Shown here in pieces: positions 17,201-25,000 of a DNA stretch of 35,378 nt (positions are counted from its first letter, which is position 1; the number at the start of each line of letters is the position of its first letter). The position numbers and the translations under genes are program-made. The stretch comes from a virus, in IMG/VR virus record IMGVR_UViG_3300020411_000891, positions 1 through 35,378 of that record; one strand, 5' to 3'. Under the pieces are notes generated by a model, which saw only the letters and a list, made by a program, of their open reading frames with translations, was not told where the DNA came from and ran no database searches.

Positions 17201-18174
17201 AAGTTGATGTAGATGAATATGCTGGAGACTTTGGATCTATAGTTGGATTTGGTACTACCACTACAGGTGGCAATAATCAAGTAATCTTTGATTTCTATAT
17301 TCCAGATGGTTCTCCTTTAAGAGACTATGCATCTAATGGAAGTGGTCAAGTTTCTGCTGCTACTACTGTAAGTGGAATTACTACTGGTGATTTCTTTGTT
17401 GCTTATGATACTAATCACATAATCAGTGGACCTGATGCTGTAAATATTCCAACTAGAGTGGAATTAACTGCTGGTGGTACTGGATATAAGACTGAAGCAG
17501 GAGAAACTACAGGAACTAGAACTGTAGGTACTACTGGTGGTGGTGGAGGTCAATCACTGACTTTAGATATTACCATTGCTAGTGGTGTTATAACAGCAAT
17601 TGAAATTAATAATCAAGGTACTGGTTATGTACTTAATTCAGTAGGTGGTATTGATGGAGCTAATGGATCTGGATGTACCTTTAATATTACTGAAGTTATT
17701 GGAACTCTAGAAACTAGAAAAACTGATGGTCAGACTAAAGTTGGTGCAACAACATCTTATATGGATTGTGTATACCAGGTAGCAAGTGCAGAAACAGTTA
17801 CTGTCACAAATGCTTCTATTGGTGCAACCAGTCTAAATGGACCATATACAGGTCTTACTACTGATGTGAGAAGGGTATTCTGCAATATAGCAGGTATTGC
17901 TACTGATAATTTTGATTCTACATTACTTACATTTGATTCTAATAAGACTGGTGTAGGAACAGTTACTTGGGATACTCAAAATACATCATCTTACTCAGGA
18001 TCAATTATTCATATGCCAAATCAAGGCAAATATAGCTGGGGTAAAATAACTGTTGCTCGAGCTGACTCTAAAACTTATAACTATTATGGTGATAATGGAG
18101 TTATAGGTCTTCAAACTTCTGGTATGGTTATAAGATATAATCCACTAGAAGCTAGTGATTATGTTATTTCATAA
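5218..18174 (+). CDS. 7: giant gp7-related baseplate protein with YHYH domain
   Basis: At 4318 residues this is over four times T4 gp7 (1032). The first 240 residues resemble the C-terminal part of T4 gp7: an LPDFLKSYY region (about 28-36) and FYTSKGTDNAFEILFKALY (about 199), matching T4's FYSTKG...FLFKVLYNEEVEI. gp7 is the wedge initiator, and the position between gp6 and gp8 agrees. The rest is a chain of beta-rich modules. There are about 16 GxGY repeats (about 741 to 4140) and about six HGF/GD...YYV repeats (598-3098). Three RG..GT...H modules start near 97, 1585 and 3165, and two FVNGLLQEP-type segments lie near 3315 and 3704. A YHYH domain spans about 1260-1395 (GWAYDGHPIYGPYAF, YAYHATI, FPYFVGTSF). 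No frameshift or stop interrupts the frame. No Shine-Dalgarno sequence precedes the ATG. The gp7 assignment is by synteny and N-terminal match. Confidence 0.8.
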   Translation: MTIETRVKFQDIVENQLPRFVREDFPLLPDFLKSYYVSQEIPGGPYDLIQNLDRYVKLDELYDIKDSTILNGDLSMDATQIEAGQDGNFTVGFPDNYGLIKIDDEIISYEYKTDSTFEGCTRGFSGITSYIGSNTPDKLVFSSSVGVAHTSGTRIENLNVIFLQEFFKKIKTQFAPGFTERPFSENIDQRNFLFNSESFYTSKGTDNAFEILFKALYAAKVEVVHPDTYLFRPSNADYKITKDFIVEEISGDPLKLKNLTFNQKSTGARGTVTDVVPILYGPKEGERPYFAVSIDSGYSRDISVQGTIKSEFVVNPKTKLTNDVSIGSTVLDVDSTLGFPWTGKLIIKDPDDNPVSLAYTGKSVNQFFDITGINNTFKSTTDVREDDYSFSYVGINTDEQIQVRIAACLQDIEFKEPNYSYEPGDVIRLQSIGVETKVEKAYNFTYNIKTNWEIKEIRIIDEEQNKYTFITWDTQYLKPGHKLIIKSDDTIPVVITGTVGQITSDRSFEVIVSSTMNLVRQWSFENQILKGNSSKYPYIDDFIANTLNSYIIPASGDVLVTSNSLPSYDNKETNPYDRKVTYTGRLVSQEQIPLTTTTDHGFYTGDAIFYKAGITDVVSTTPDGLTFTTPIESRFNNVEDGVYYVRRIDQFKISMSRSKGDLYNDIYVEFTGDVTDNQFIYFEFKDKIWNAQKLVRKLLPSDTKSGNWPTDPGYTGILNNGVEILNYKSNNSTIYYGDVRSFEVKRGGYNYDVVAPPLLVINDTVGTGATGIVATEGELVRVDVVDTGYDYVDDPVVTFSGGNPKEVAEAEVQTIAVVHELPFNAGEESAGSKGVGLSTNTNTENTIGFTTFHKFRDAEEVIYDSRNLPNVIGLSTDSPYYVRVVDNFRVRFHNNEGDALAGINTVDLTGYGSGRQFIRAAQLKRIVSSVIVSKPGKGYQNKKRTIRTASTGISTAKDSFVIENHGYLDKEIIKYSAPLTGDSVTGLSENDEYYVRKISDNEFSLNLVGVGSTAVDYYWNNYIPVDIIKSGGGTFNYKPITATVQGTIGVSTRAGGQDFSAVLQPIVRGEIKSVDMTLAGVGYGASEIINFNRQPEITFENGELAQCKPIINNGKIVSILIQNAGRNYHAPPDVEIRSSQGDYAQLTPRVDGGVISEIKVIKGGAGYVDGETEILLKAPGLTAQVEANIRSWQVNLFERNLQNLQSDDGVLEENISHQSLEYGHIYAPRPLRESTYAISGEEEDNTLYGTPDLVKDPLSGDEIASVNHSPILGWAYDGHPIYGPYAFTNTDGSGSIVEMTSGYELKPDLTNRPPVGVYPAGFFVEDYVYTGNGYLDEHNGRFAITPDYPKGIYAYHATINLQNDSTGIFEGYRRPAFPYFVGTSFKSKPEVFNFLITSNQEEYEIEKHSWIRNTRDYHTNSVKSGYDYIFNSNEIKEQTLEITEVSLGEINEIGITTGGSGYKVGDSVVFDNTGTNGRNADAEVKIVGGKTIDTVSLATTSFSNVELIPNRSSNSFIGVMTQPHSLLNKDIVRITGLSTNIAGLEGSYSVGVRSEGALLAKTIAATSGVEWLNVSGLNGLGLSPNDILIIDQEKVKVLEIKIDSGQLKVRRAQEGTSAGIHTSASILWEDPRRFSFNTRAGIQTGKSFRVNQEYYFNPPDVVGTGTARGVGIGTTITFSNPGTGFTQAFLPSQELWFEEHGFQLNDEVVYKANGGTPIQSYSGVTGHAYANLDTWTNLYAVPLSANTIGIATGKVGLGSDTDGYYVGINSTLVPSTLYFTNTGVGDTHSLRTRLKDVISSNVSQNVVTVSTASTHQLLLDDTVWVSVKPIGTTTVTVKYNDYNRRIVFDPQDFVAGNVDLSLNTITVTEGVFSRGDKVIHTASTPCGGLTNEKMYYVIFYTDTQIRLVEDRAQLESPNPTYVILTSASAGTLSKVNPPILARKNQQWKFDLSDSSLSFQGNGTTYSAFSMGLYRDALYKDEFITTKEGDVFEVVKTGKPGIDANANLLLSITDDIPKALFYKFTPDNIDKIPNVKNEIIIDALVPNYNRIDIQPTYYDGNWSITGIGTTTFSYNIPNTPDVTSYTKTNADASYVTNSKTAEGRIVEFDIRSGGAMYKTAPKITNVSAGTTVRAGVGSGAVLTTQTSNIGAITKTKLNDIGFDYPSDPTLKVIPNLPDIVEVERLNKLGRVGVLSQGRNYVVSPDLVVMDGYTKEVLLDVDLEYQLGDDTVKIVRNVEGIYDVPPRIIPVGNSNGVGIRDLLYSPDGAGTDTLKPHTVRLYIDDVFNEASDFEAGEWYPGEKFLLENVNVGLGSTGLGYNSKEYNYELWEITAASGQIGGANAYIEFAFPEGFIGAGQTPGKMIPSQSAGRLILQNHFPIYDVELVQSQFFVGEKVEDEVGAVGFVQRWVPESNTLTISAQQEFDVDSKIKGLSSLVQAYIRKNISFAAEINTGAGTTVFHGFQSDSGFLNNSFQRLPDNGYYQRFAYALRSQVPIDKWGEDVKALSHVSGFARFSDLEIESKDPNAVITRTEPANFELIAEMESIHSIFDYPDFDDVSEVTIDVNGEIISKDVLFANRPITDYYQSIGNRALNITDFSDTFNNQERSTKYSTIGEFSDHDVFNKVFTLVKDQTYSDERQFSVVSLLQHSDIAYINEYATLDTYLELGTFDYVPTKQGWDLTYVPIKNEWNLYDVSNVSISVKDNIVGVASTALGDTVSLGTTHVDIPYDSDAGIGATTTLVAMATTYRAAKLMVQLENTNQEFFGTELNIVHDGTKVGVTQYGDIRNSLSEGSIGFGTFHAYISGSNVLVDFIPNVGLALTADASTIFFGKASEASGIGSITMDVGRLISYSRDTAASTASIIASYQSDDTVDDWKATCGYYIVSFEGTGAGDGMYEMFEVAIINSSTNECEVSWGNVGLNTVGLGTVGISSVGSARNLTFESHFPGTARVLGIEMQVYEDIPLAPSLDLSNVEWYNDVGRYVGTKLDLKTAFNLTHNVGGDELDIFRRQFNGNDNAGSGGAGINIENNTVEIVDHFFVTGERVTYSYTGATSLNAVGIKDATVGGATTDKLPKDLYVVKTSSSTLRFAETAEKALRKVPEVFELDAVGIGTSHHITATNQASKSLVTIDNMIQSPLAGTAVTTALGAPVVFDQKLPCVGVTSFAAGDMIQLENEICKVLSIGIGSANNITVLRAQVGTTLDSHAGGVTVTKLAGNYNIEYNTLHFVEAPAGNTPLSTTTDPDENDWTGITTHSTFHGRIFTRTAPVQSQNETYATNAVFNDISDQFTGIQSYFSLTTGIGASETNALGFSTYNGVVLINDMFQEPTGAEQGNYDFKETAGLTTVTFTGEPLDVAIDRRPTDTILGENANRTWYPNGGKIISVGSTGGFAYQPLISAGGTAIVSSAGTITSISIGNSGSGYRAGIQTTVNVGVQTYSAGIATYVAIGTAAISGGHIVSIAVTNPGVGYTYYPDVSTTFMNAVAAASTTIISVADTTGIVPGNLISIAHTTTGSPSTVVGVMTNVTVTAVNSGTISIGASDVISAAVGIGTTTAAPVVTIKRNDPPDVIIDAPLSYTNIPLTYHPSSTTGVGQSASVDIVVGQGSSVVQFKVGREGFGYGNGEILTVAVGGATGIPTTADTHKDFKLTIEDIATDEFSSWHFGQLQPLDNFSSEFDGFRKVFLMKVNTEAVALKAAPGWDVDPIQSLLVFVNGLLQEPNYAYSLANGGSALVFSDAPKADDYVHVLFYKGTPGIDVTLLKVAKYIKKGDQIDIQNNPEKMYNGFPQGIGLNQEPRVIIGITSLSSDAVSTNPYNGLGITTDTSLLRPASWKKQTEDLVINQRKVGKDRPELEADVYPASYLIQNVAGITTYLYVDSVRPFFNPYDEQTASLDTLQNFVDIKSQDPGVQGIATATVSDTGTISAITISNVGSGYTGAPTVQITPPPEGSSYTQATATATIVGDKINTVTVSNAGTGYTNTNPPAVHISAPNSVVSYKVDVDEYAGDFGSIVGFGTTTTGGNNQVIFDFYIPDGSPLRDYASNGSGQVSAATTVSGITTGDFFVAYDTNHIISGPDAVNIPTRVELTAGGTGYKTEAGETTGTRTVGTTGGGGGQSLTLDITIASGVITAIEINNQGTGYVLNSVGGIDGANGSGCTFNITEVIGTLETRKTDGQTKVGATTSYMDCVYQVASAETVTVTNASIGATSLNGPYTGLTTDVRRVFCNIAGIATDNFDSTLLTFDSNKTGVGTVTWDTQNTSSYSGSIIHMPNQGKYSWGKITVARADSKTYNYYGDNGVIGLQTSGMVIRYNPLEASDYVIS

Positions 18175-18180
18175 TAAATA
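18172..18180 (+). promoter_or_regulatory. T4-type late promoter (fibre gene)
   Basis: TAATAAATA overlaps the stop codon of the giant gene (TAA 18172-18174) and lies 28 nt upstream of the ATG at 18209. It is identical to the 9-mers before gp25 and gp8, which supports a shared late-transcription signal. Confidence 0.6.
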
Positions 18181-18208
18181 CAGTTACGCAAACCACTAAG
18201 CGCAAATA

Positions 18209-20407
18209 ATGGCTAAACAAGGAATTAGTACAGGAACGACCCCTAATGATGGAACAGGTGATAGCCTATTAGGTGGTGCTGTCAAAATAAACTCAAACTT
18301 TGATGAAGTCTATGGTAAATTAGGAGATGGAACAAATTTATTTGTAGGAATTGTTAGTTCTATTGCTGTTGATGGTGCTCTGAGTATATCAACGTCTTAT
18401 GGTGCTCCTACTATCACAGGAACTGCAAATACTGCAGTAGTTAATGCAAGACAAATTTATAGTGCTGGAATTGTCACTTTCGCAAGTGACGCATCAATTG
18501 CAGGTGTTAATACCTTCTCAAGTGCTGGATATGATGTAGCAGGTATTGTAACTGCTCAACAAGTTTCTTTATATGATAGTGCAACAGTTGCTGGTATTAC
18601 AACAGTTGATTCTTATGGAATTAATGTAACTGGTGTTGGAACATTTAGTAATATAGCAGTTAGAGGAAATATAGAAAATAGTGTTGGTGTTCATAGTGTA
18701 TTCATAGATCAGACTGGTATTGCTGCTACAACTCTTACTATTTCAGATACAGCAACTATAGGAATAGCATCTGTTACTACTTCTCATGTAACTACAGCAA
18801 ATCTAACTACAGCAAATATTAATAGTGGAATTATTACTTCAGCAGTAGTTGGTTCTGGTGTTTCAATTTATGGATGGGGTATTGATGCTTCTGGTATTGT
18901 AACTGCTACTAGTTTTACTGGTAATGTCACTGGTACTGCTACTACAGCAACTCTTGCTGTTAATGCTCAAGGATTAACAGGATCACCTAATATTAATTGT
19001 GGAATAATAACTGGTACAAATTTACATGCTACTGGTGGTTCTGGTGCAAATATAAGTGGAGTATGTACTGCATCATCATTTAGTGTTGGTGCTAATGCTG
19101 TTGTTACTGCAGCAAGAAAATTAAGTAATATAGCATCTCTTGATGCTACAACTACAGCAACAATTGAATCTGCAATAGAAGCTACACCAAATGATTTCAC
19201 AGATTTAAATGTAGCAGGTCTTGCTACTGTAGGTCAATTATACATCAATGGACGTACTAATGGACTGAATATAATTGGTGTTACTACTGGTTTAAGTGTA
19301 TCTGGTGTTACCACTGTTGGTATTGTTACTGGTGCAACTTCAATACAGGTAACTGATGTATATTCAAACTTCTTATATGGGGATGGATCTAATTTAACAG
19401 GTATTGCTGTTACTGATAATATTACTACTTCTGGTATTGCTACATTTGCTGATGCATTAAATGTTACTACAACAGGTGTTTCTACCTTTAGTGGAGTAGC
19501 AAATGTTGCAATTGCTACTATTACAGATTTAAATGTATCTGGATTTGCAACTGCTACAACCTTTGTAGGTCAACTTGATTCTGGAATAGGAACAATAACC
19601 AAAGCCTTTATTGGTGCTGGTGTTACTATTGATCAGAAGAATATTGATGCTGGTCAAACTGGTATTGTAACTGCTGCTACCTTTAGTGGTAATTTGACAG
19701 GAACTCCCACTCTTGGTACTGGTGTTACAGTCACTACTTGGGGATTAGAAGTTCTTGGTGTTACAACATCTACTACATTTAGTGGTAATGTTAATTCTGG
19801 TGTTGCAACCATAACTACAGGAACCATAACTACTGGTACTGTTACTAATTTAACAGGAACCACTGCTACTATTGGTGCTGTTACTATTAATGCAACAGGA
19901 GTTAATAATAGTGGTGTTTCTACTGCAAGTAGTTTTGTTGGTAATATAACTGGTGATGTAACTGGTAATATTATAGGAACTCCAACTTTAGGTACTGGAG
20001 TTACAAATACTACAGGTGGATTGGTAGTTGGTGCTGGTAAATCTTACACAGGAGACTCATCTAGAGTTATTAGTGGAAGATGGATACTAGGTGCTAATGG
20101 TACTAGTGATTATACATTTACAGGTGTAGGATTTACTGCTACTGAAAATGATCCTGACCTATACCTTGCAAGAGGTAATACATATCAATTTGTAAATGCA
20201 TCTGGTGGGCATCCATTTAGGATACAATCTACTCAAAATGGATCTACTGGTGCTGCTTATGGTTCTGGTGTTATAAACAATGATGGTGGTGATGGTTCAA
20301 CTATTACTTTTGAAGTACCATTTAATGCTCCTGATACACTCTATTATCAGTGTACAGCACATACTGGAATGGGTGGTACTATCTTTATATACCCAGCTCT
20401 TAGATAA
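18209..20407 (+). CDS. tail-fibre-like virion protein with C-terminal cupredoxin domain
   Basis: The 732-residue product starts with the short domain seen in many marine T4-like fibre proteins (GTTPNDGTGDSLLGGAVKIN, then SNFDEVYGKLGDG). Residues about 50-620 are Gly/Thr/Val/Ile repeats of the GIVTATSFTGNVTG type, which suggests a trimeric beta-helical shaft. Residues about 625-732 form a cupredoxin-like domain: LARGNTYQF, GGHPFRIQ, then YYQCTAHTGMGG. The four type-1 copper ligands are all present (H668, C715, H718, M721), with a C-x2-H-x2-M spacing. Whether copper is bound is not known. The domain may be a structural tip or bind the host surface. The gene lies between gp7 and gp8, where T4 has no fibre gene, and has its own late promoter. 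Confidence 0.75.
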   Translation: MAKQGISTGTTPNDGTGDSLLGGAVKINSNFDEVYGKLGDGTNLFVGIVSSIAVDGALSISTSYGAPTITGTANTAVVNARQIYSAGIVTFASDASIAGVNTFSSAGYDVAGIVTAQQVSLYDSATVAGITTVDSYGINVTGVGTFSNIAVRGNIENSVGVHSVFIDQTGIAATTLTISDTATIGIASVTTSHVTTANLTTANINSGIITSAVVGSGVSIYGWGIDASGIVTATSFTGNVTGTATTATLAVNAQGLTGSPNINCGIITGTNLHATGGSGANISGVCTASSFSVGANAVVTAARKLSNIASLDATTTATIESAIEATPNDFTDLNVAGLATVGQLYINGRTNGLNIIGVTTGLSVSGVTTVGIVTGATSIQVTDVYSNFLYGDGSNLTGIAVTDNITTSGIATFADALNVTTTGVSTFSGVANVAIATITDLNVSGFATATTFVGQLDSGIGTITKAFIGAGVTIDQKNIDAGQTGIVTAATFSGNLTGTPTLGTGVTVTTWGLEVLGVTTSTTFSGNVNSGVATITTGTITTGTVTNLTGTTATIGAVTINATGVNNSGVSTASSFVGNITGDVTGNIIGTPTLGTGVTNTTGGLVVGAGKSYTGDSSRVISGRWILGANGTSDYTFTGVGFTATENDPDLYLARGNTYQFVNASGGHPFRIQSTQNGSTGAAYGSGVINNDGGDGSTITFEVPFNAPDTLYYQCTAHTGMGGTIFIYPALR

Positions 20408-20410
20408 CCT

Positions 20411-20419
20411 TAATAAATA
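20411..20419 (+). promoter_or_regulatory. T4-type late promoter (gp8)
   Basis: TAATAAATA lies in the 33-nt gap between the fibre gene and gp8, 21 nt before the gp8 ATG. This is the third exact copy of the 9-mer in a gene junction. Confidence 0.6.
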
Positions 20420-20440
20420 AAAAGAAAAACTGTTTAAACA

Positions 20441-22012
20441 ATGGCGGCGATAATCACTGATCAACTTCGTATAGTAAATGCGAGTAATTTTGTAGCTGGC
20501 GTTCAATCCAGTCAAAATTCATATTATGCATTTATTGGAATGCCCAATCCAGCTGACTATAGCTCTACTTGGGATTCAGATCCTCCTGCCCCAAAAGACA
20601 GTTTTAGTCAGGCAGATGATTACTATGACACAATGTTGGCATGTAAGAGAATTAACTCTGCAGATATAAGTCAAGTTGTTAGAAAGGTTAAGTGGACTTC
20701 TGGTGTCACTTATGATATGTGGAGGAATGATATTACTAGAGATAATCCATCACAACCTACTGGTTCTTTTGATGTTTACTCTGCCAATTATTATGTGATG
20801 AATAGTGATTATAGAGTTTATAGTTGTTTGTTCAATAATGCTAATCCAGAAAATAATAATCAAGGTGGTCCTTCTTTAGATGAACCAACACACACTGATT
20901 TAGAACCAAGAGCTGCTGGAAGTAGTGGTGATGGATATATTTGGAAATATCTCTTTAGTGTTAAACCATCTCAAGCAATTAAGTTTGATTCTACAGGTTA
21001 TCTTCCTGTTCCTGATGATTGGTTTACTAGTGCTTCTTATGCTCCTATAAGAGAAAATGCAGATGCTAGTGGACAACTTAAAATAGTTACTATTACTAAT
21101 CGTGGAGTAGGTTTAGGTACTGCTAATATCACTTATACAGGAGTTCCTATATTAGGTGATGGTCAAGGTGCTAAAGCAACTGTTGTTATCAACAATGATT
21201 CAAAGGTTGAGTCTGTAACTGTTGCTGATGGTGGTTCTGGATATACATATGGTAATGTTGATTTAGCAGCAGGTGGAGTTCCATTAGGAACTACAACTCC
21301 AACATTCAATGTGATTATTCCTCCTCCAGGTGGACATGGAAAAGATATATACTTGGAGTTGGGTGCATTAAATGCTATGGCATATGCACGTTTTGAGAAT
21401 GATTCTGAAAACCCAGACTTTATAACTGGAAACCAATTTGCTAGAATAGGGATTCTTAAAAATCCTCAAGCATATGGTTCTGATCAGATGATGATTTTAG
21501 ATAAAGCTAGTGCAGCATATGCTCTTAGATTAACTGGTACTGGATATAGTTCTGCGGTTTTCACTCCTGACTCTTTTATTACCCAAACTGTTGGTGTTGG
21601 TTCTACTGCTGTTGGAAGGGTTATATCATATGATCCCATAACAGGGGTATTGAAATATTGGCAGGATAGAACTACTGCAGGATTTAATTCTAATGGAACT
21701 GCTAATCCTTCTCCAATTTATGGATTTAGACAATGCCAGTTTAGTCATTTGGTAGATCAACCAGGTGCAACTGGTGGTGGTAGTTTTACTATTACTGGAG
21801 GTAGTGTTTCTTTAGGAATTAATACTGCTTTCCAAGGTGTTTCGACAGTAATAAATAATAGAACATATTATCTGGGGCAAAATTTTACTAGCGGTGTAGC
21901 TCAACCAGAAATTAAAAAATATTCTGGTGAAGTACTCTATGTTGATAATAGACCCTCTATAACTCGGTCTAAAGCCCAAAAAGAAGACGTTAAAATTATC
22001 TTGCAATTCTAA
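20441..22012 (+). CDS. 8: baseplate wedge protein gp8
   Basis: The 523-residue product is longer than T4 gp8 (334) but shares its landmarks. SSGDGYIWKYLFSVKPSQAI corresponds to T4 DGYVWEYLFEIPPDVSI. The C-terminus YSGEVLYVDNRPSITRSKAQ, then VKIILQF, corresponds to T4 HSGEMIYMENRPPI...INILFTF. gp8 is a dimeric wedge protein at the baseplate periphery. The extra length includes an insertion at about residues 215-290 with two GxGY-type modules (NRGVGLG and DGGSGYTYG), also found in the giant protein and gp14. The start context has no clear Shine-Dalgarno sequence. The gene after it begins 6 nt beyond its stop. Confidence 0.9.
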   Translation: MAAIITDQLRIVNASNFVAGVQSSQNSYYAFIGMPNPADYSSTWDSDPPAPKDSFSQADDYYDTMLACKRINSADISQVVRKVKWTSGVTYDMWRNDITRDNPSQPTGSFDVYSANYYVMNSDYRVYSCLFNNANPENNNQGGPSLDEPTHTDLEPRAAGSSGDGYIWKYLFSVKPSQAIKFDSTGYLPVPDDWFTSASYAPIRENADASGQLKIVTITNRGVGLGTANITYTGVPILGDGQGAKATVVINNDSKVESVTVADGGSGYTYGNVDLAAGGVPLGTTTPTFNVIIPPPGGHGKDIYLELGALNAMAYARFENDSENPDFITGNQFARIGILKNPQAYGSDQMMILDKASAAYALRLTGTGYSSAVFTPDSFITQTVGVGSTAVGRVISYDPITGVLKYWQDRTTAGFNSNGTANPSPIYGFRQCQFSHLVDQPGATGGGSFTITGGSVSLGINTAFQGVSTVINNRTYYLGQNFTSGVAQPEIKKYSGEVLYVDNRPSITRSKAQKEDVKIILQF

Positions 22013-22018
22013 GAGATC

Positions 22019-25000
22019 ATGCCACAGGAAACAAATTTAAATGTAGCCCCCTACTTTGATGATTTTACGCCTGATAGTAATTACTATAAGGTGTTATTCA
22101 AACCTGGAATGCCTGTTCAGGCAAGGGAATTAACGACTCTTCAATCTACATTGCAGAATCAAATTGAAGACATGGCTAATCATGTCTTTAAAGAGGGTTC
22201 AGTAGTAATTCCTGGTGGATTAACTTTTAAGGATTCTTTTAAATCTATTCAAATTGACCCTGAATTTTTAGGAGTACCTGTTTCTGTATATCTTGATCAA
22301 TTAGTTGGTAAAACTATTAAAGGATCTTCTTCTGGAGTTGAAGCTAGAGTTGTAACTTATCTTACTGATAAAGAATCTGAGAAAGGAAATTATACTTTAT
22401 ATCTTGCTTACTTATCAAGTGGAAATGCTGATGGAGTAATAACTTTCTTTGACAATGAGGTTTTAAGGACTACTACAGATATTAGTTACGCTACTACATT
22501 TATTGCTGCTGGTGAGGGATTTGCTAATACAATAACTGATAATGCCAATGCTACTGGAATGGCATTTCAATTAGGTCAAGGTGTATTTTATTTGAGAGGT
22601 TATTTTGTAGATGTTCCAGATCAAGTTTGTATATTAGATCAATATTCTAATACTGGTAGTTGGAGAGTTGGTTTAAAAGTAGAAGAAGATGTTATATCAT
22701 CAGATATTGATCCATCATTAACAGATAATGCTCAAGGATTTAATAATTTTACTGCGCCAGGTGCTGATAGATTAAGAATTACTGCTACTCTAGTTAAAAA
22801 AGGAATTAATGAACTTAATGATGAAAGTTTTGTTGAACTAACTAGAGTTAAAAATGGTGCTTTAGAAACTGGACCAATAAAACCAGAATATAATCAATTA
22901 GGTGATGAACTTGCAAGAAGAACATGGGATGAATCAGGTCATTATTATTGTAAAGATTTCACCACTACTGTCAGAGAGTGTTTAAATGATGGTAAGGGTA
23001 ATAGAGGAATATATTCTCCAGGACAATTAACAGAACAAGGAAGTGAACCTAATAAAAACTTGATGGTTTACAAGGTTTCTCCTGGTAAAGCATATGTTAA
23101 GGGATATGAAGTTGATAGAAGAACTCCTGCATTATTTGATGTTCAGAAACCAAGAAATGTAAATACTCTTACTGCACAATCTGTTAATTTTGGTTTTGGA
23201 CCATCTTTTACAGTTAATAACGTTACTGGATCTCCAATTATTGGATTTAACACTAGTGCAACTTTAAGTCTTAGAAGTGAAAGAGTTGGTTCTAATGGAC
23301 AACCATCTCATGATCATTATGCACCTAATGGAAACATAGATGGTGGTCATGTAGGAGCAGCAGGTAAGGAAATTGGTGTTTGTAGAATTTATGACTTTGC
23401 ATTAGAATCAGGATCTTATAATACTGCTAATGCTGGTGCTAATCAGTGGGATTTATCTACATGGGATTTACAGGTATATACTGATTTTACAGTTAGTTCT
23501 AAAGTTACTTTAACTGTTCCTACTCTTATTGAAGGTCAGTCTAGTGGTGCTCAAGCATATTTAAGATATTCTACAAGTGCTGGAGTTGCTTTTACTGCAT
23601 ATGATCAAAAAGGTGAGTTCTTTCCAGGAGAAAGACTTACATTTAATGGTGTAGATGATAATGATAGATATACAACTAAAATTGTAACTCATGAAATATC
23701 TGATATTCAGTCTGTTTATAGTTCAGTTAATTGGTCTGGAGTAGGTGTTGTTACATTCAGTGGTGATCTTATCCCAAATAAAGTATTATCATTTGATGCT
23801 GGTCAAGTAACTGCAGGTACTGCTGGTACAGGTAGTGCAGCTAGATCTACTTTAACAAGTCCTGGTAATAACTTTGCTGGTATTGTAACAACTGGAAATC
23901 TAGTTACATATAAAGTTCCTGGTGATACACTAACTACTATCAATAGAGTTACTGCTGTTTCAGATACTCAATTAACTTTAGCTGGTCTTTCTACTGTTGC
24001 TGGAGTTTTTGATGGAGGAATTCCTGTTAATGGTGGTGGTAATGTTACTGTATCTGACATACAAGTAGTTGGTACTCAAATACAAAAGATTAATGGTGGA
24101 GGAAATAAAGCAGATGGTGAAAGTCTCTATAGTATTTTCCCTAAGCAGAATATTCAAGCTGTAGATTTAGTAAATTCTAATTTAGTAGTAAGAAGACAAT
24201 TTAATACTTCTATTAGTAATAATCAAACAACAGCAATTACTGCTGGTGAAGGAGAAGTATTTTTACCATTTGATGAAGAGAGATATACTTTAATTAGAAA
24301 TGATGGATCTACAGAACCTTTAGCAGCTAATAAATTATTCTTAACTAATGGATCTAATACCCTTCAATTTAAAGGTTTAGGAACTGCTGATACTAATTGT
24401 AAATTAATTACTACTCTTCGTAAGAGTAATGTTACTTCTAAAATAAAAATTAAAAAAGTTTCAGAAAATACTCTTATTGATAAATCTTCTAATTCTGCTT
24501 CTGGTATAGGTGGAACAACATTAAATGATGGATTAACATATGCTGTAGATGGAGCTGTTTATCCTTATGGAACTAGAGTTCAAGACGAACAAATATGTTT
24601 GAATGTTCCTGATGTTATAAAGATATATGGTGTATATGAATCTAGAAATACAGATGATCCTCAATCACCAAATATGGTTATTGGTTCTATGGATGGTGCT
24701 TCATCTACTACAAGTGATTTAATTATTGGTGAAGAATTTGTAGGTGAGAGTACTGGAGCAAGAGGACTCTATCTTGTAAGAAAGAGTGATATTGCAATTA
24801 ACTTTGTATATCTCAATAATACTACTTTTGAACCTGGTGAAATAATTAAATTCCAAGATTCTGATGTAACTGGAGCTATAGCTAGTTTAGATATAGGTGA
24901 TGATAATATAACTACTGATTTTACTTTTGAAACTGGTCAAAAAGGAAGTTACTATGGATATTCTAGTATAGTTAGAAAACCAGATCAAACACCTCCATCT

